Positions 60,920 through 64,000 of a stretch of 64,000 nt of DNA are shown in pieces (within the stretch, counting starts at the first letter, position 1; the number at the start of each line of letters is the position of its first letter). Both the position numbers and the translations under genes were made by a program. The DNA comes from Miniphocaeibacter halophilus (lineage in GTDB: Bacteria > Bacillota > Clostridia > Tissierellales > Peptoniphilaceae), in contig NZ_CP066744.1 in NCBI RefSeq assembly GCF_016458825.1, forward strand, positions 191,001-255,000, read 5' to 3'. The notes beneath the pieces are model-generated. The model made no database searches, was not told where the DNA came from, and was given only the letters and a program-made list of their open reading frames with translations.

Positions 60920-62083
60920 ATGAATTTTGTTTTTATTTCCCCTCATTTCCCAAGTAATTTTGAAAATTTTATAGTTCGTCTACGTGAAAATGGAGTAAAT
61001 GTATTGGGCATAGCAGACGAACAATATAACAACCTTTCTGAAAATTTGAAAGCAAATCTCACTGAATATTATAGGGTAAATGATTTAGAAAATTACGGTG
61101 AAGTTTTACGTGCCTGTGGTTACTTTACACACAAATACGGCAAAATTGACAGAATAGAATCCCACAATGAACATTGGTTAGAACTAGATGCTAAACTTAG
61201 AACAGATTTTAATGTTTTTGGTTTTCATAATAAGGATATGGACAAAATAAAAAGAAAATCTGAAATGAAAAAAGTATTTAAAGAGTGTAATATTCCAGTT
61301 GCCAAAGGTAGGGTTTTTACAGATCATGAAGATGCTATTAAACTTGCAAAGGAATTAGGATATCCTGTATGTATAAAACCGGACTGTGGAGTTGGTGCTA
61401 ATGACACTCATAAAATCCATAATGAAGATGAATTAATGGCTTTTTATTCAGTTAAACATGATGTGGATTATATAATGGAAGAATTCATTGATGGTGATAT
61501 TGTTACCTATGATGGTTTAACAGATCAAAATGGTAACACTGTATTTAATTCTACTTTATTATATGATAAAGCAGTTCTTGAAATTGCTGAATTTGATACG
61601 GATATGTACTATTATATTCCTAGAGAAATACCTGAAGACCTAATTGAATATGGAGAACTTTGTATAAAAGCCTTTAATGTATTTGAAAGATTTTTCCATA
61701 TTGAGTTTTTTAGAGAGAAAGATACAGGAAAATTAATTGCTTTAGAAATAAATTGTCGACCACCTGGTGGAAGTACGACAGATATGTTTAATTATGCAAA
61801 TGATATTGATGTTTACAAGGAATATGCTAATATAGTAACCCATAATACTTTTGAAGCTAAGATTACAAGACCATACTACTGCTGCTATATAAGCAGAAAA
61901 GACAGAAACTATCTTAATTCAGTTGATGATATTATTGAAAAATATTATGATTATATTGTAGATATTCAATCTATACCTGGAATTTTTTCTACAATTATGG
62001 GTAATTACGGATTTATTATTAGAACACCTGAAAAAGATAAATTATCCGAAATAATTCAAGCGATATCAATTGAAAGGAGCTAA
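60920..62083 (+). CDS. ATP-grasp carboxylate-amine ligase
   Basis: A 387-residue protein. A preATP-grasp fold (about 1-110) is followed by the ATP-grasp core with YPVCIKPDCGVGANDTHKI (about 148-166, ATP-binding Lys), IMEEFIDGDIVTYDG and the metal-binding ALEINCRPPGG (about 272-282). It should form an amide or peptide bond through an acyl phosphate. Its partner gene starts one base after the stop and encodes an esterase-fold protein, so the two may make and release, or modify, the same small molecule. Substrate unknown. Confidence 0.88.
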   Translation: MNFVFISPHFPSNFENFIVRLRENGVNVLGIADEQYNNLSENLKANLTEYYRVNDLENYGEVLRACGYFTHKYGKIDRIESHNEHWLELDAKLRTDFNVFGFHNKDMDKIKRKSEMKKVFKECNIPVAKGRVFTDHEDAIKLAKELGYPVCIKPDCGVGANDTHKIHNEDELMAFYSVKHDVDYIMEEFIDGDIVTYDGLTDQNGNTVFNSTLLYDKAVLEIAEFDTDMYYYIPREIPEDLIEYGELCIKAFNVFERFFHIEFFREKDTGKLIALEINCRPPGGSTTDMFNYANDIDVYKEYANIVTHNTFEAKITRPYYCCYISRKDRNYLNSVDDIIEKYYDYIVDIQSIPGIFSTIMGNYGFIIRTPEKDKLSEIIQAISIERS

Positions 62084-62084
62084 A

Positions 62085-62840
62085 ATGAATATAGAATATC
62101 ATAGTTTTTATTCTCATCATTTAAATAGAGATATGCCATTTAAAAGATATGGTCATAATGGAAAGGTAATTATAGCATTTCCCTCATCTGGAGGAAAATT
62201 TTATGAATATGAAGATTTTAAAATGATAGAATCTATAGCTTGGTTTATTGATAATGGCCATATACAAGTATTTGCTGCAGATTCGGTAGACAAAGAAGCA
62301 TTTTTATGCGATTGGAAAAGTCCACATGATAAGGCAGAAATGCATAATGCTTACGATAGGTATATTATCCATGAATTAGTAGGATTTATTAAAAGCTATA
62401 CTAATAATCCTGGACCATATATGACTACCGGTTGTAGTATGGGCGCTTACCATGCTGTGAATTTTCTTTTAAGACATCCAGACGTATTTGATTCTACAAT
62501 AGCCTTAAGTGGAGTTTATGATATAAGGTATATAATAGATTCAGATTATGATGATTTTAATGTTTATGAAAATTCTCCAGTAGATTATATTTGGAATCAA
62601 AACGATCCTTGGTTCATAGATAAATATAGAAACAGTAATATAATTATGGTAACAGGCCAGGGACAATGGGAAGAGCAAAGTATTAAAGACACAAAAAAAA
62701 TGGAAGAGGCTTTTAACTTTAAACAAATACCGGCTTGGATTGATTATTGGGGCTATGATGTCGACCACGACTGGCCTTGGTGGAGAATCCAAATGTCATA
62801 TTATTTAGGTAAATTATTAGAGCAAGGATATTTGTATTAA
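62085..62840 (+). CDS. Esterase-like alpha/beta hydrolase
   Basis: A 251-residue protein without signal peptide. The nucleophile Ser lies in TTGCSMGAYHAVNFLLRHP (G-x-S-x-G as GCSMGA), and the likely catalytic His in DHDWPWWR near the end. The fold recalls the esterase D/putative esterase family. AAAGGAG lies 5 bases before ATG 62085; an upstream in-frame start is unlikely. It is translationally linked to the ATP-grasp ligase and ends at a terminator. Confidence 0.85.
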   Translation: MNIEYHSFYSHHLNRDMPFKRYGHNGKVIIAFPSSGGKFYEYEDFKMIESIAWFIDNGHIQVFAADSVDKEAFLCDWKSPHDKAEMHNAYDRYIIHELVGFIKSYTNNPGPYMTTGCSMGAYHAVNFLLRHPDVFDSTIALSGVYDIRYIIDSDYDDFNVYENSPVDYIWNQNDPWFIDKYRNSNIIMVTGQGQWEEQSIKDTKKMEEAFNFKQIPAWIDYWGYDVDHDWPWWRIQMSYYLGKLLEQGYLY

Positions 62841-62853
62841 TCCTTGCTTTTCT
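62821..62853 (+). terminator. Terminator of the ATP-grasp/esterase operon
   Basis: AGCAAGGAT (62821-62829) pairs with ATCCTTGCT (62840-62848), followed by a T-rich tail. The 5' arm lies in the last codons of the hydrolase gene. Confidence 0.85.
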
Positions 62854-62863
62854 TAATTAAATT

Positions 62864-62891
62864 TTGCTAATAATAATTTATATTATATAAT
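62864..62891 (+). promoter_or_regulatory. Promoter of the CWB2 gene at the window end
   Basis: TTGCTA, 16 bases, TATAAT, 28 bases before the GTG start. Confidence 0.6.
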
Positions 62892-62919
62892 AAATACATT
62901 GTTTAAAAGGAGGTTAAAA

Positions 62920-64000
62920 GTGAAAATAAAGAAATATTTTTTGTCATTTTCTATTATATTAATTAATTTAATTTTCATATCTGCTAGTATTTCAAAAGCT
63001 AGTGGTTTAACAGATGTTATATATACAAAAATAGATGATGATGTATATGGTAGATACACTGAAAGTACTACTATTGAACAAACAAACTATAGAGGTAGAT
63101 TAAAATTAAATCCTTCTCAACAAGAATCTTTAAATAAAAGTGGTTATAAAAGCCAAGAAAGAAAGGGAAGGGTTTTTACAACAGAATTAGGTCAAGCTTT
63201 TATAAATAGATTTTATAAAAATGGTAATTTTGTTGACTGTGCATATTTCAAAATATATGGAAATACCGGTGGTCCACTAATTAATTTTAATTACCTAAAA
63301 ATAAAGGAAATGGAAGTAAGTTTAGATTTATATTACGATTTAATTGAAGATAAAACAGCTATTGGATTATATGATAGAATAGATAAAAATTCTTTTAAAA
63401 ATGATGGTAGAACCCTAGAAAAAATAAATTATTTCGACATAATTACAGATGAAACCAGTGAAAGGGTTTACTTGTTTAAAGTAAAGGATATTTATGGAAA
63501 TATTAGCAAATATATTTTAAAGACAATAGGTAAACTAGAATTAAATAATGAAAAATCCCCAGGAAGTAAAGTAACAATTACATATAATACTAGAATCAAA
63601 GGTATTGATGTTCCTTCCCAGACCCTTGACTATGGAGATTTAGCTACTCCACCTGAAGAACCTATTTATGAAAAAATAGAAATTTCTTCCGGTCCATCTG
63701 CAGGAGTTTATAACAAAAAATTTGGTGGATGGTTTTATGACAATAGAAGTCATAGCATTCCCATGGACTTTTCCCAACCTGTAAAAAAAGATACTAATTT
63801 ATTTATAAGTTGGTGTGACACTTTTAGACTTAGAGGAAAGGACAGATTTGAAACCTCAAGATTAGTTGCTAGTAAATTCCTACAATCCGATTATGCTGTA
63901 ATAGTTAATGGCTATTCCTATCCTGATGCTTTAAGTGCGTCTCCCCTTGCTACTGCTACAGATTCCCCACTAATATTAACTAGAAAAGATAATATTAGTA
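62920..64000 (+). CDS. Secreted CWB2-repeat protein, cut by the window end
   Basis: The frame is open from GTG 62920 to the end (360 codons). AAGGAGG lies 6 bases before the GTG. A signal peptide with a long hydrophobic stretch (about 7-25) ends near SISKASG. Residues 30-240 are a region I do not recognise, rich in Tyr, Asn and Lys. Next is a Listeria-Bacteroides repeat-like segment (FGGWFYDNRS, then MDFSQPVKKDTNLFISW, about 268-303). The first CWB2 repeat begins with LRGKDRFETSRLVA and YSYPDALSA. It is probably a wall-anchored surface protein, and more CWB2 repeats should follow. Confidence 0.88.
   Translation, partial: MKIKKYFLSFSIILINLIFISASISKASGLTDVIYTKIDDDVYGRYTESTTIEQTNYRGRLKLNPSQQESLNKSGYKSQERKGRVFTTELGQAFINRFYKNGNFVDCAYFKIYGNTGGPLINFNYLKIKEMEVSLDLYYDLIEDKTAIGLYDRIDKNSFKNDGRTLEKINYFDIITDETSERVYLFKVKDIYGNISKYILKTIGKLELNNEKSPGSKVTITYNTRIKGIDVPSQTLDYGDLATPPEEPIYEKIEISSGPSAGVYNKKFGGWFYDNRSHSIPMDFSQPVKKDTNLFISWCDTFRLRGKDRFETSRLVASKFLQSDYAVIVNGYSYPDALSASPLATATDSPLILTRKDNIS

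Overview
The window is AT-rich with low-GC Gram-positive gene content: a FASII set built on FabK instead of FabI, PTS sugar systems, a T-box leader, CWB2-type cell-wall proteins and AGGAGG ribosome sites. A neelaredoxin-type superoxide reductase and a molybdenum hydroxylase point to an anaerobe. A Tissierellia/Peptoniphilaceae-like or clostridial member of the Firmicutes fits best; this is inferred from gene content only. No rRNA, tRNA, CRISPR array or intact mobile element was seen.

1-6720 (- strand) is a shikimate operon: Phe/Tyr-rich leader peptide and attenuator, two DAHP synthases, aroB, aroA, aroC, and aroE fused to a shikimate kinase domain that is frameshifted in this sequence. Divergent from it, tyrS sits behind a compact tyrosine T-box. 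A DUF2007 protein and a MATE exporter follow.

10053-20819 (- strand) is a complete fatty-acid operon in the order acpP-accB-accC-accD-accA-fabH-fabK-[FabX-like flavoprotein]-fabD-fabG-fabF-fabZ, with a MarR regulator at its end. 20968-25837 is an accessory stretch of small proteins: a TraB/GumN lipoprotein, decaying paralogous small membrane proteins with twin terminators, an XRE regulator pair and a serine hydrolase.

25928-30005 is a beta-glucoside PTS/6-phospho-beta-glucosidase operon, followed by class II aldolase and a fruR-fruK-fruA operon behind helically phased operator-like repeats. On + are chorismate mutase, maf and DUF523. 36367-37231 is non-coding and holds two related small-RNA units with CCCC loops. 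The first has a Fur-box-like site in a perfect promoter. They flank an IS3-type transposase remnant.

37232-41733 (- strand) holds a CWB2/NlpC-P60 protein, HAD phosphatase, SpoU methyltransferase and C39-like protease. 41899-45295 (+) is a three-gene xanthine dehydrogenase-type enzyme. Then come asparaginase, a PHP phosphatase, ilvE, a half-length AI-2E-type permease, pgi, a SpoIIE-type phosphatase, a THUMP methyltransferase and superoxide reductase. 53785-57309 is a TetR-controlled ABC/MFS export operon with three matching operators. The window ends with aldehyde dehydrogenase, a PadR/DUF1700-DUF4097 pair, an ATP-grasp/esterase pair and the start of a second CWB2 protein.

The most unusual items are the aromatic attenuator, the CCCC-loop small-RNA pair, and the FabX-like protein with a four-cysteine cluster inside the fab operon.
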